Positions 1 through 8,524 of a stretch of 64,000 nucleotides of DNA are shown in pieces; the stretch's first letter is position 1, and every line of letters begins with the position of its first letter. Made by a program: the position numbers and the translations under genes. The notes below the pieces were generated by a model. The model did not search any database and was not told the origin of the DNA. It worked only from the letters and a program-made list of their open reading frames with translations. The DNA is from Limisalsivibrio acetivorans (GTDB lineage Bacteria > Chrysiogenota > Deferribacteres > Deferribacterales > Geovibrionaceae), in contig NZ_ATWF01000002.1 in NCBI RefSeq assembly GCF_000421105.1, positions 521,536 through 585,535 on the forward strand. The letters are read 5' to 3'.

Positions 1-1424
1 TCTACAACGGCCTTGTGGAGTACGACAAAAACCTTGAAGTTAAGCCGGATCTGGCCGAATCGTGGGATGTTTCAGAGGACCAGAAAAGCATAACCTTTCA
101 CCTGCGTAAAGATGTTACCTGGCATGACGGCGAGCCGTTCAATGCTGATGACGTTGAATTTACCTACAAGTTCATGATCGACAACAACACGCCAACCTCC
201 TACGACGCAGACTACCGTCTTGTTAAGCAATTCGAGAAGCTCGACAACTATACCGTAAGGGTCAGCTACGATAAGCCTTACGCCCCCGCTCTCATAAGTT
301 GGGGGATGGCTGTTCTGCCCGAGCACCTTCTCAAGGGGGAGGATCCCGCAAAATCACCCCTTATGCGTGAGCCCGTGGGAACGGGTCCATACGTATTCGA
401 AGAGTGGAAGACGGGTGAGTCCATAACCCTTGTAGCCAACGATGAATATTTCGAGGGCAGACCTCATATTGACAGGCTCATCTTCCGTGTTATCCCCGAC
501 ATCGCCACGACATTCATGGAGCTCCTCAACGGCGCCATCGATATTATGGGGCTCACACCTCTGCAGTGGACTAAGCAGACGGATAACGCAAAGTTCAAAG
601 AGCAGTACAACAAATATACCTACCTTGCCTCAAGCTACACATATATAGGCTATAACCTGAACAACCCGATGTTCAAGGATAAGCGTGTGCGTCAAGCTCT
701 GACCCATGCCACGCCTAAACAGAAAATTGTGGACGGAATCCTCTTCGGCCTCGGCAGACCCGCCACAGGGCCCTATAAGCCGGGTACCATCTGGCACAAT
801 CCTGATGTTAAAACCTACCCCTACGACGTGGAGCAGGCCAAAGCTCTCCTCGCAGAGGCGGGCTGGAGCGACAGCGACGGGGATGGAATAATCGATAAAG
901 ATGGTAAGCCCTTCAAGTTCCAGCTCATGACCAATCAGGGGAACAGTGTGCGTATAAAGATAGCAGAAACTATCCAGCAGCACTGGAAGGAGCTGGGTAT
1001 CGATGTTGAGATACGTGTCCTCGAGTGGGCAACATTCATCAATGAATACATCGACAATCAGAAGTTTGACGCCGTTGTTATGGGATGGAACATTATACAC
1101 GATCCTGATATATACGATGTTTGGCACTCCAAAAACTGTGCTCCCAAGAAGCTGAACTTCGTCTGCTTCCAGAACGAAGAGGCGGATGAACTCATAGAGC
1201 AGGGTCGCCACGAACTGAATCCCGAGAAGCGCAAGGAATACTACCACCGTTTCCAGGAGATTTTGGCCGAGGAACAGCCCTATACATTCCTGTATATTCC
1301 AGATGCCCTTGTGGCTCTCAGCAAGCGGTTCAAGAATGTTGAACCCGCACCCGCAGGCATAGCCTACAACGTGGAGGAATGGTATATTCCTGCCGCCGAG
1401 CAAAAATATCACTTCACAAAGTAA
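1..1424 (+). CDS. Peptide/nickel-type ABC transporter substrate-binding protein (5' partial)
   Basis: Periplasmic solute-binding protein of the SBP_bac_5 (DppA/OppA) family, which delivers di- or oligopeptides to the membrane permeases. The frame is open to the window edge and reads YNGLVEYDKN, a conserved early segment of the family, so the signal peptide and roughly the first 60-80 residues lie outside. Visible family hallmarks are W-HDG-PFNADDV-FT, the LPEHLL and VGTGPY-F segments, and a late D-D-GDGIIDKDGKPF stretch. It ends 23 bases before the first permease gene, so the three genes look like one operon. Substrate is not predictable; nickel or haem binding relatives exist. Confidence 0.93.
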   Translation, partial: YNGLVEYDKNLEVKPDLAESWDVSEDQKSITFHLRKDVTWHDGEPFNADDVEFTYKFMIDNNTPTSYDADYRLVKQFEKLDNYTVRVSYDKPYAPALISWGMAVLPEHLLKGEDPAKSPLMREPVGTGPYVFEEWKTGESITLVANDEYFEGRPHIDRLIFRVIPDIATTFMELLNGAIDIMGLTPLQWTKQTDNAKFKEQYNKYTYLASSYTYIGYNLNNPMFKDKRVRQALTHATPKQKIVDGILFGLGRPATGPYKPGTIWHNPDVKTYPYDVEQAKALLAEAGWSDSDGDGIIDKDGKPFKFQLMTNQGNSVRIKIAETIQQHWKELGIDVEIRVLEWATFINEYIDNQKFDAVVMGWNIIHDPDIYDVWHSKNCAPKKLNFVCFQNEEADELIEQGRHELNPEKRKEYYHRFQEILAEEQPYTFLYIPDALVALSKRFKNVEPAPAGIAYNVEEWYIPAAEQKYHFTK

Positions 1425-1447
1425 TACTGTTCTCTTAAAATTCTAGC

Positions 1448-2437
1448 ATGTTCGCATACATCCTCAGGAGACTGGCAGGGATGATCCCCCTGCTGATAGG
1501 TATAACTTTCATAAGCTTCATCGTTATCCATCTCGCTCCCGGCGATCCGGTGCAGTTCATATCGTCCATGAACCCCAAATTCTCCGAAACAGCCTATGAG
1601 AAATTCGAGAGGATGTATGATCTGGACAAGCCTGTACACATCCGCTATGCAAACTGGCTAAAGAAGTTTGCAACACTCGACTTCGGCAACTCATTCTCCC
1701 CCGATGCAAAGCCCGTTCTTGAAAAGATCTCCGAGAGGCTCCCCGTAACTATCTGGCTGAATGTTGCCGGGCTTGTGCTGGTCTTCTTCATCGCCCTGCC
1801 ACTGGGGGCATTATCAGCTTATTACAAGGATACCCTCTTTGACCGGGGTGTGACGGTATTCGTCTTTGTGGGCTTTGCTGTGCCTACTTTTTGGCTCGCC
1901 CTGCTCTGCATGTACTACTTCGGCGTGCAGAAGGGTTGGATACCTATATCCGGACTCCGTTCATATAATTACGATCAGCTCTCCACCATCGGGCAGATAA
2001 AGGATATCCTCTGGCATGCTACACTCCCCGTTGTGCTCTCCGTCTTCGGCGGTCTTGCTGGTCTCAGCCGTTTCGCGAGGAACAGTATGCTCGATGTGCT
2101 GAAGGAAGAATATATCACGGCGGCGAGGGCAAGGGGATTGAGCGAACGAAAGGTTGTCTTCCGCCATGCGCTCAAGAATGCCTTGCTCCCTGTGGTTACG
2201 ATACTCGGCCTTTCGATCCCCGGCCTTATTGGGGGTAGTGTAATATTCGAATCGATATTCAGCATCCCGGGAATGGGTCAGCTCTTCTATCAATCGGTTC
2301 TGAGCCGTGACTACCCCGTTGTTATGGGTGTTCTGGTTATCGGTGCGGTGCTTACCCTTCTGGGGAATCTAATAGCGGATATCGCCTATGCAGGCGTTGA
2401 TCCGAGGATAAGGTATGGCAAGAAGAAGAGCAGCTGA
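1448..2437 (+). CDS. ABC transporter permease, DppB/OppB family
   Basis: Inner-membrane permease of a peptide-type ABC importer, 329 residues, the usual length. The N-terminus (FAYILRRLAGMIPLLIGITF) is the typical first membrane helix with the arginine pair, followed by HLAPGDP. The coupling EAA loop is seen as EYITAARARGLSERKV-FRHALKNALLP, the contact site for the ATPase. About six membrane segments are evident. It follows the binding protein by 23 bases and overlaps the next permease by 23 bases, so translation is probably coupled. No clear Shine-Dalgarno precedes the ATG. Confidence 0.95.
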   Translation: MFAYILRRLAGMIPLLIGITFISFIVIHLAPGDPVQFISSMNPKFSETAYEKFERMYDLDKPVHIRYANWLKKFATLDFGNSFSPDAKPVLEKISERLPVTIWLNVAGLVLVFFIALPLGALSAYYKDTLFDRGVTVFVFVGFAVPTFWLALLCMYYFGVQKGWIPISGLRSYNYDQLSTIGQIKDILWHATLPVVLSVFGGLAGLSRFARNSMLDVLKEEYITAARARGLSERKVVFRHALKNALLPVVTILGLSIPGLIGGSVIFESIFSIPGMGQLFYQSVLSRDYPVVMGVLVIGAVLTLLGNLIADIAYAGVDPRIRYGKKKSS

Positions 2438-3245
2438 GAAGGCGAAGGGCAACTTTCTGTTCATCTTCGGCGGGAGCATCGTTTTGTTCTTCATATTCGT
2501 TGCCGCCCTCGCCCCTGTCATAGCACCCTATGATCCGGCTAATATCGACTTCGACTCCATCTTCCTACCCCCATCAGCCGAACATTATTTCGGCACGGAC
2601 GAGCTCGGCAGGGACGTTTTCTCGAGGGTGGTCTACGGGACAAGGATCTCGCTCTTTGTGGGCTTTGTGGCCGTGGGGATATCGGTTATAATAGGAACCG
2701 TCCTTGGACTCATTTCGGGCTACTTCGGCAGTCTTGCGGACACAGTAATAATGCGCTTCGTTGATATAATGCTCTGCTTCCCCTCATTCTTTCTGATACT
2801 TGCAGTGATAGCCTTTCTGAACCCCTCCATATTCAACGTCATGCTCATCATAGGGCTTACCAGCTGGATGGGTGTTACAAGGCTTGTGCGGGCGGAGACG
2901 ATGAGTGTAAAAACCAGAGACTACATAGCTGCAGCAAAGACTCAGGGCTTAAGCTCAAGCAAGATCCTGTTCAAGCATATATTCCCCAACGTGTTCACGC
3001 CGATATTCATAACCGCCACACTGGGAATCGCAGGGGCGATACTCACAGAATCCGCCCTCAGCTTCCTCGGCCTTGGCGTTCAGCCCCCCACCCCCTCATG
3101 GGGCAATATTCTCACATCGGGCAAAGACAACATCATGTTCGCCTGGTGGCTCTCCTTCTTCCCAGGTATGGCCATATTTATTACCGTACTCGGCTACAAC
3201 CTCCTCGGCGAAGGGCTGAGAGATATCCTTGATCCGAAGGAATAG
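2415..3245 (+). CDS. ABC transporter permease, DppC/OppC family
   Basis: Second permease subunit of the peptide importer, 276 residues. It has the DppC-type N-terminal helix followed by LAPVIAPYDP, then the hallmark HYFGTDELGRDVFSRVVYG and an EAA loop DYIAAAKTQGLSSSKI. The start lies inside the preceding permease gene. No OppD/OppF ATPase follows: the next gene is convergent transketolase. The energising subunits must be upstream of the window or elsewhere. Confidence 0.95.
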   Translation: MARRRAAEKAKGNFLFIFGGSIVLFFIFVAALAPVIAPYDPANIDFDSIFLPPSAEHYFGTDELGRDVFSRVVYGTRISLFVGFVAVGISVIIGTVLGLISGYFGSLADTVIMRFVDIMLCFPSFFLILAVIAFLNPSIFNVMLIIGLTSWMGVTRLVRAETMSVKTRDYIAAAKTQGLSSSKILFKHIFPNVFTPIFITATLGIAGAILTESALSFLGLGVQPPTPSWGNILTSGKDNIMFAWWLSFFPGMAIFITVLGYNLLGEGLRDILDPKE

Positions 3246-3256
3246 GGCAAAAAAAT

Positions 3257-3359
3257 AGCCACCGATTTGAGCATCTCACCTTTAAGGTGGATAGGCTTGG
3301 TGGCTCCGTTATTGAAAATATCGAATTAATCCGTGATTCCCCCAACAGAAACCACGGAT
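3257..3359. terminator. Nested inverted repeats between convergent genes (putative bidirectional terminator)
   Basis: Two inverted repeats sit between the permease stop and the transketolase stop. The first has outer arms AGCCACC (3257-3263) and GGTGGCT (3299-3305) enclosing an inner palindrome CACCTT-T-AAGGTG (3278-3290). The second has arms ATCCGTG (3329-3335) and CACGGAT (3353-3359). A-rich sequence left of the first and a T-rich stretch right of the second would suit termination in both directions. The inner palindrome could alternatively bind a protein. Confidence 0.5.
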
Positions 3360-3371
3360 CGTTGTCCTCTT

Positions 3372-5282
3372 TTACAGTTCCTTCTCTATCTTCCCAGCAA
3401 CGGTTTCGGGGTCGAGACCGATGAGCTTGAGTACATCATCGGGCTTGCCGGAGTAGGCATAGCTTTCTGCTCCGAAACGGCGCACCTTCATATTAAGCCC
3501 CTCATCGCAGGCCTTCATCGCTATAATCGAGCCGAGCCCTGTATCCGCATTGTGATCCTCGTAGGTGAATACCGGCTTATCGGCAAACCTCTTGAGCATC
3601 TCCATATCGGGCTCGAGGGGTGAGCTCATATTGATAACAGCAACGCTTATCCCCTTCTCTGCAAGTATCTCACGCACCTTGAGTGCTCTGTGCACCATGG
3701 AGCCGCAGGAAACGAGTGCAACATCGCCATCTGCAAGGAGGTCCGCCCTGCCGTATTCGAAGGTGTAGCCTTCGCCGAAGAAGGGCTTACCGTTGGCGTC
3801 TGTTATTGTGGCAACCTTAGAGCGTCCCATGGCAACGAGCCAGTTGCCGTCGGTATCGATGGCGGTTCTGGTGGCTCTATCCGTCTGGTTCGGATCCGCA
3901 GGCACAACAACCTTGAAACCGTATATATTGCGCATGGCACCAATATAGTCGAGGCACTGGTGCGTCTTGCCGTCCTCGCCCACATCGATACCTACGTGTG
4001 TTGTGAACACCTTGAGATTAGAGGAGTTTATATCGTTAAGCCTCTGCTGGTTGTAGGCCTCGTCCACACCGAATACGCCGAAATCTGCAAAAACGGAGAT
4101 AACACCGTTTACGCTGGCTGCACCGGCGCATGTAGCCGTATGATGCTCCTGAATACCCGACTGTATAAAGTTCTCTGCGTACTCCTTTTCGATTCCCCCT
4201 GTTTTAACGGAACCGGCAAGGTCACAGTCGAAGACGGCTATGGGTGTTCCGCTTGCATCCTTCGTTTCCTTCACAACATCAAGGAGTGCGTTGCCGAAGC
4301 CGGAGCGGTTGTCTGTATTCTCCTCTGCGGAGTAGGTACGGGGTGTGCCTGTTTTCACTGCACTTGAAAAGGGTCGAAGAACGTGGAGGGATTCATCGAA
4401 CTGGAACCCGGCTCTCTTCTCCTTCAGATCTGCGAAGTTGTTCTCAACCTCGAGCTCCTCAAGGGCCTCTTTCAGCTGTTCCTCTGTGAGGGGTTTACCG
4501 TGGTATCCGGCGATGTTCTCCATAAAGCCCACGTCTTTGCCCATCACAGTGTTTGCGAGGACCAGAACGGGTTTATCTATCTTCTTGGCCGCTGTAACGG
4601 CATTGTATATCTGGGAAAAATCGTGACCATCGATCTCGATCACGTGCCAGCCGTCCGCCTCGTACTCGCCTCGGATGTTCTGGGGCATAACATCTGCGAT
4701 ATCACCGCTGATCTGGAGCTTGTTATAATCGATGAATGCTGTGATGTTGTTGAGGCCGAACTTAACGGCGAATCGTCTCGCCTCGGGTATCTGCCCCTTC
4801 TGCTGTTCGCCGTCACCCATGAATACGAAGATGCTGAAATCCTCGCCCCTCAGCTTGCCGGCAATGGCCGCACCGCATCCGGCGGATAGACCCTGGCCGA
4901 GGTTTCCTGTGGACCACTCCACGCCGGGAACCATCCGCTCGATATGCCCTTCATAGATGGAACCTGCAAGCCTGAAGTAGGCTGTGGCATCGTCTATGTC
5001 GAAGAAACCGTTCCTCGCAAGGGCGGAATATACACCGGGGGAGGTATGGCCGTGGGAAACAAATACTCGATCCCTCTTCGTGGAATCCCAGTTTTCTGGG
5101 GTGATATTAGCGAACTCATAAACTGTGAGGTACATATCTATGGACGACATGGAACCGCCGGGGTGACCGCTTGCGGAAAGGGTTGTCATCTTGAGGATAT
5201 CCCCTCTGCAAAGGCGGGCTTTCTCCGCCAGATCCTTCCTCTCCTGATCGGAGAGTGTCTTCTCGAATCCTCTGTTGGACAT
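3372..5282 (-). CDS. tkt: Transketolase
   Basis: Thiamine-diphosphate enzyme of the non-oxidative pentose phosphate pathway that moves two-carbon units between sugar phosphates; 636 residues, near the usual size. Seen: SGHPGG (about 38-43), HGHTSPG (77-83), TGNLGQGLS (125-133), and the ThDP/Mg motif starting GDGEQQKGQ (156-164). The C-terminal half carries the pyrimidine-binding region (IQEHH, ADFGVFGVDEAYNQ) and the transketolase C domain. It provides erythrose 4-phosphate, a substrate of the DAHP synthase encoded 4 kb away. It has its own promoter (5315-5344) and an AGGAGC ribosome binding site. Confidence 0.96.
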   Translation of the reverse strand: MSNRGFEKTLSDQERKDLAEKARLCRGDILKMTTLSASGHPGGSMSSIDMYLTVYEFANITPENWDSTKRDRVFVSHGHTSPGVYSALARNGFFDIDDATAYFRLAGSIYEGHIERMVPGVEWSTGNLGQGLSAGCGAAIAGKLRGEDFSIFVFMGDGEQQKGQIPEARRFAVKFGLNNITAFIDYNKLQISGDIADVMPQNIRGEYEADGWHVIEIDGHDFSQIYNAVTAAKKIDKPVLVLANTVMGKDVGFMENIAGYHGKPLTEEQLKEALEELEVENNFADLKEKRAGFQFDESLHVLRPFSSAVKTGTPRTYSAEENTDNRSGFGNALLDVVKETKDASGTPIAVFDCDLAGSVKTGGIEKEYAENFIQSGIQEHHTATCAGAASVNGVISVFADFGVFGVDEAYNQQRLNDINSSNLKVFTTHVGIDVGEDGKTHQCLDYIGAMRNIYGFKVVVPADPNQTDRATRTAIDTDGNWLVAMGRSKVATITDANGKPFFGEGYTFEYGRADLLADGDVALVSCGSMVHRALKVREILAEKGISVAVINMSSPLEPDMEMLKRFADKPVFTYEDHNADTGLGSIIAMKACDEGLNMKVRRFGAESYAYSGKPDDVLKLIGLDPETVAGKIEKEL

Positions 5283-5314
5283 TTTTTCGCTCCTGAATTT
5301 GTTGAGTGTGGGGT

Positions 5315-5344
5315 GTTATAGCAGTTTGTACTTGGAAATGTCAA
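5315..5344 (-). promoter_or_regulatory. Sigma-70-type promoter of tkt
   Basis: On the minus strand a perfect -35 TTGACA (5339-5344) is separated by 18 bases from TATAAC (5315-5320). It lies just after the stop codon of the upstream heptosyltransferase gene and about 33 bases before the tkt start, so tkt can be expressed apart from the LPS genes. Confidence 0.75.
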
Positions 5345-5346
5345 TC

Positions 5347-6279
5347 TTACCTGATTGCCTGCAGAACCCGCTCTATATCTATCTCTTTCATACACTTAAA
5401 ATGTTCTTTCGGACAATTATCGAGCCCATGCACATGGCACGGCCGGCACTCCGCATCGTTATTCTCAATAACATCCACCCCCTCAAAGCATGGGTAGAAG
5501 CCGAACTCTCTGGTCGTGCTCCCGAAAATGGCCACCGTATGCACCTTGAGTGCTACTGCGGCATGCATGGGGCCGGAATCGGTTGTTATCACATGCTGGG
5601 CGGAGGCGAGTATATCGAAAAGCTCGGTTATCCCGGTGGTGCCGGACAGATCCGTAACACCTTCGATACTTGGGAAATCTCCGCTCCCCACAACAGCCAC
5701 CCTGCGCCCCTGCTTAACAAGCTCACCGGCAAGCTCGGGGAACTTGTCCCATACCTTCGTGTTTCTGCTCGCATAGGGGTGTATCACAACCCTGCCGGGA
5801 ACTGCAGACTCCTTCGAATGAACAACCGGCCTGAGCTCCTCTATATCATCGTATTCCAAGCCGAACTGTCTGTTCAGAGCCTCGGCGTACTTCTGCGTAA
5901 CATGCAGATCAAGGCGCTTGGTACGCCTGCCGGTCTTTACAAACCTGCGCCGCTCCGCCGAATCTTTTTTATAGGACACAAACTCCGCCTCGGTCATGAA
6001 ACGCATCGCCTTGGAGCGGAGGTTTGAATGCAGATCGATCACACGATCGTAACCGTTTATCTTCTGCTGGAGGGTTCTGCCAAACTCTGCCATTCCCTTG
6101 CTTCTGTCGAGGGTTACAACATGATTTATGAAATCGAGACCGTTATATACCGGCGCAAACTCTTTGGATGTAAATACATGTACCTCAGCAGTGGGATGAT
6201 GCTGTTTAAAGAGCCTGATTACGCCCGTGGTTAGTATAACATCGCCGAGTGAGCCGAAGCGAACAAAGAGAACCTTCAC
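5347..6279 (-). CDS. GT9 heptosyltransferase-like glycosyltransferase
   Basis: Glycosyltransferase family 9 protein of 310 residues, probably adding heptose or a related sugar to the LPS inner core at the cytoplasmic face. It starts with the family signature RFGSLGDVILTTGVI and has the C-terminal donor-binding segment TTDSGPMHAAVALKVHTVAIFG. The tail has several cysteines (ECRPCHVHG-DNCPKEHFKCM), also found in the neighbouring paralogue. Its start overlaps the end of the upstream GT9 gene by 4 bases, so the two are translationally coupled. Exact acceptor is unknown. Confidence 0.9.
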   Translation of the reverse strand: MKVLFVRFGSLGDVILTTGVIRLFKQHHPTAEVHVFTSKEFAPVYNGLDFINHVVTLDRSKGMAEFGRTLQQKINGYDRVIDLHSNLRSKAMRFMTEAEFVSYKKDSAERRRFVKTGRRTKRLDLHVTQKYAEALNRQFGLEYDDIEELRPVVHSKESAVPGRVVIHPYASRNTKVWDKFPELAGELVKQGRRVAVVGSGDFPSIEGVTDLSGTTGITELFDILASAQHVITTDSGPMHAAVALKVHTVAIFGSTTREFGFYPCFEGVDVIENNDAECRPCHVHGLDNCPKEHFKCMKEIDIERVLQAIR

Positions 6280-7316
6280 AGAAGTCCCTCCGCCGTTTCA
6301 TAGACCCTTTCGGGGGTTATATCAAGCATACAGCGGAAATGCTCTTCGGGGCATTCGTTTCCGCCATGCAGTCCGCATGGACGGCAGTACAGATCCTCCT
6401 CCACAACTGCGCTGTTATCCGTGTAGGGGAAGAATCCGAGCCCTTTTACTGTGGGGCCGAATATCGCAGTGGCAGGTGTGCCCACGGCAACTGCTATGTG
6501 CAATGGCCCGCTATCGTTTGTTATAAGAAGATCACAGGCATCTATGAGCGCAGGGAGCCTTCGAAGGGGAATGAATCCGCAGAAGTCTGCCGGGGTGTGC
6601 CTCATATGTGATTTGAGCTCATCCGCCGCATCCCTGTCCATCGGTCCCCCGATAATCAGAGGGATATCACCCGCCTCGTATATCATATCCGCCACCTTTG
6701 CGAAACGTTGTGCAGGCCATTTCTTCGTCGCCCAGACAGAACCTGGCGCAAGGGCTATAACACGCCCACCTGGTCTGGCGGCCTTGAAATATCTTGAAAC
6801 CTTTTCGGAGTAGCTCTCATCAATGAATACCTCCGGTCTTCCACCCCTCCGCTTAGCATCTTCCAGGGCAAAATCCGTAATGAACGGCTCCAGGAGCATA
6901 AGATTGCGCTCAACCTCGTGGAGTTCCATATTACGCTCCACCTTTTCAGGGTATACAAAAGAGAACGCCGCCTGCCTGAAGCCTATACGCCTGATGACAC
7001 CTGTCATGCCGAGCAGTAAGGTTGAACGGAAGGATTTATGGGGTGATATGATCACGTCATATTCACCCAGCTTGAGGAATCCTGCAAAACGGAATATCCC
7101 CGACAGCCCCTTCTCGTTCCCCCTCTTATCGAAGGGGATCACCTTATTTATGAGTTCAAGACCTTCAAACAGGGGGGCGAACTCCGGCCGGACGCAGAAG
7201 TCCACAACGGCCTCTTCCTCAGGGTTGTCGGATAGGTATGACTTAACAGCCTTTATCAGCGGGGTTGTCAGCACAGAATCGCCGAGAAAGGAGGGGTTGA
7301 AAACGAGGATTTTCAA
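6276..7316 (-). CDS. GT9 lipopolysaccharide heptosyltransferase (WaaF-like)
   Basis: Second GT9 enzyme, 346 residues, closest in layout to ADP-heptose:LPS heptosyltransferase II. Seen: N-terminal NPSFLGDSVLTTPLI, the central LAPGSVWATKKWP motif characteristic of WaaF, and ITNDSGPLHIAVAVGTPATAIFG near the C-terminus. The reading frame begins with TTG, preceded by GGAG eight bases upstream. It is the first gene of a two-gene LPS unit and is divergent from pheA across about 140 bases. Confidence 0.9.
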   Translation of the reverse strand: MKILVFNPSFLGDSVLTTPLIKAVKSYLSDNPEEEAVVDFCVRPEFAPLFEGLELINKVIPFDKRGNEKGLSGIFRFAGFLKLGEYDVIISPHKSFRSTLLLGMTGVIRRIGFRQAAFSFVYPEKVERNMELHEVERNLMLLEPFITDFALEDAKRRGGRPEVFIDESYSEKVSRYFKAARPGGRVIALAPGSVWATKKWPAQRFAKVADMIYEAGDIPLIIGGPMDRDAADELKSHMRHTPADFCGFIPLRRLPALIDACDLLITNDSGPLHIAVAVGTPATAIFGPTVKGLGFFPYTDNSAVVEEDLYCRPCGLHGGNECPEEHFRCMLDITPERVYETAEGLL

Positions 7317-7416
7317 ATTCGTATCTCCGAAAATGCTTTGGAAGAATCATTAACCGCAGGGGGTGAGGATGTCAAGAACCAATAGAAGAATAAAGCGGTA
7401 CTAAACGCCTTTCATG

Positions 7417-7445
7417 TTGCCTAAACAGGCCTATTCTGGTACATT
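7417..7445 (+). promoter_or_regulatory. Putative promoter of the aromatic amino acid operon
   Basis: TTGCCT (7417-7422), 17-base spacer, TACATT (7440-7445). The predicted transcript start, about seven bases after the -10, falls at or next to the pheA ATG at 7454, and no Shine-Dalgarno lies between. If correct, the mRNA is leaderless or nearly so. Confidence 0.5.
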
Positions 7446-7453
7446 TTGCAATT

Positions 7454-8524
7454 ATGAAAGAGCTTGAAAAATACCGCCAGGAGATCGACCGTCTGGACGG
7501 CGAGATCCTCAAACTTCTTAACGAAAGGGCAAAGCAGGCCATTGAGGTCGGGGAGATCAAGAAAAAGGCAGGCAAGCCCCTCTATGTACCCTCCCGGGAG
7601 CGTAAGGTTTACGAACGCCTCAAGGAGATGAACACAGGTCCCCTTCCCAATGAGGCTATCCGCAGGGTTTATCGTGAGGTTATCTCCGCATCCCTCTCCC
7701 TTGAAGAGGTGCAGAAGGTGGGCTACCTGGGTCCCGAGGGAACCTTCACAAACCTTGCCGCCATAAAGAACTTCGGCCTCTCAGCAGAGCTTGTGCCGGT
7801 ACGAAGCATACCCGAGGTATTCGACAGCGTGGAGAGGGGGAGGCTCGATTACGGTATTATCCCCATAGAAAACTCCCTTGAGGGTGTTGTAAACCATACC
7901 CTCGATATGTTTGTGGACAGCAGCCTGCGTATTTGCGGCGAGGTTTTCATTGAGGTTAGCCATCATCTCATGAGCCAGTCGGGAAAGATAAAGGACATAA
8001 AGAAGATCTATTCCCACAGCCATGCCATAGCCCAGTGCCGTAAATGGCTGGGTGAGAACCTGAACGATATACCCGTTTACGAGGTGAACTCCACGGCCAA
8101 GGCAGCGGAGATGGCGGCTAACGATCCCGAATGTGCGGCGATTGCCTCCGAAATGGCGGAGATGCTATACAACCTGCGCATCGTGGAACGAAGCATAGAG
8201 GACAGCTCAAACAACTTCACCCGTTTCCTCATAATAGGGGACTTCGACCCCCAGGCCACCGGTAACGACAAGACCTCCATAGTCTTCTCCGTTGCCCACC
8301 AGCCGGGTGCGCTTTATACAGCCCTGCATGAGTTCGCAGAGCACAACATCAGCATGACAAAGATAGAATCCCGCCCTTCACGCAAGAAGGCGTGGGAATA
8401 CGTTTTCTACGTAGATATAGACGGACATAAGGATGAGGAGCCCGTTAAAGGGGTACTTGCGAATTTCAACACGAACGTACAGTACATGAAGGTTCTAGGC
8501 TCCTATCCCAAGGGGGAAAAATGA
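7454..8524 (+). CDS. pheA: Chorismate mutase / prephenate dehydratase (P-protein)
   Basis: Bifunctional enzyme of phenylalanine synthesis: chorismate to prephenate, then phenylpyruvate. In order: AroQ-type chorismate mutase helix domain (about 1-85, with EIDRLDGEILKLLNERA), prephenate dehydratase domain from about residue 88 (GYLGPEGTFT, IPIENSLEGVV), and a C-terminal ACT domain (from about 275) with the ESRP motif that binds phenylalanine for feedback inhibition. 356 residues is the usual size. First gene of the operon; its stop overlaps the hisC start by 4 bases. The ATG has no ribosome binding site upstream. Confidence 0.97.
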   Translation: MKELEKYRQEIDRLDGEILKLLNERAKQAIEVGEIKKKAGKPLYVPSRERKVYERLKEMNTGPLPNEAIRRVYREVISASLSLEEVQKVGYLGPEGTFTNLAAIKNFGLSAELVPVRSIPEVFDSVERGRLDYGIIPIENSLEGVVNHTLDMFVDSSLRICGEVFIEVSHHLMSQSGKIKDIKKIYSHSHAIAQCRKWLGENLNDIPVYEVNSTAKAAEMAANDPECAAIASEMAEMLYNLRIVERSIEDSSNNFTRFLIIGDFDPQATGNDKTSIVFSVAHQPGALYTALHEFAEHNISMTKIESRPSRKKAWEYVFYVDIDGHKDEEPVKGVLANFNTNVQYMKVLGSYPKGEK

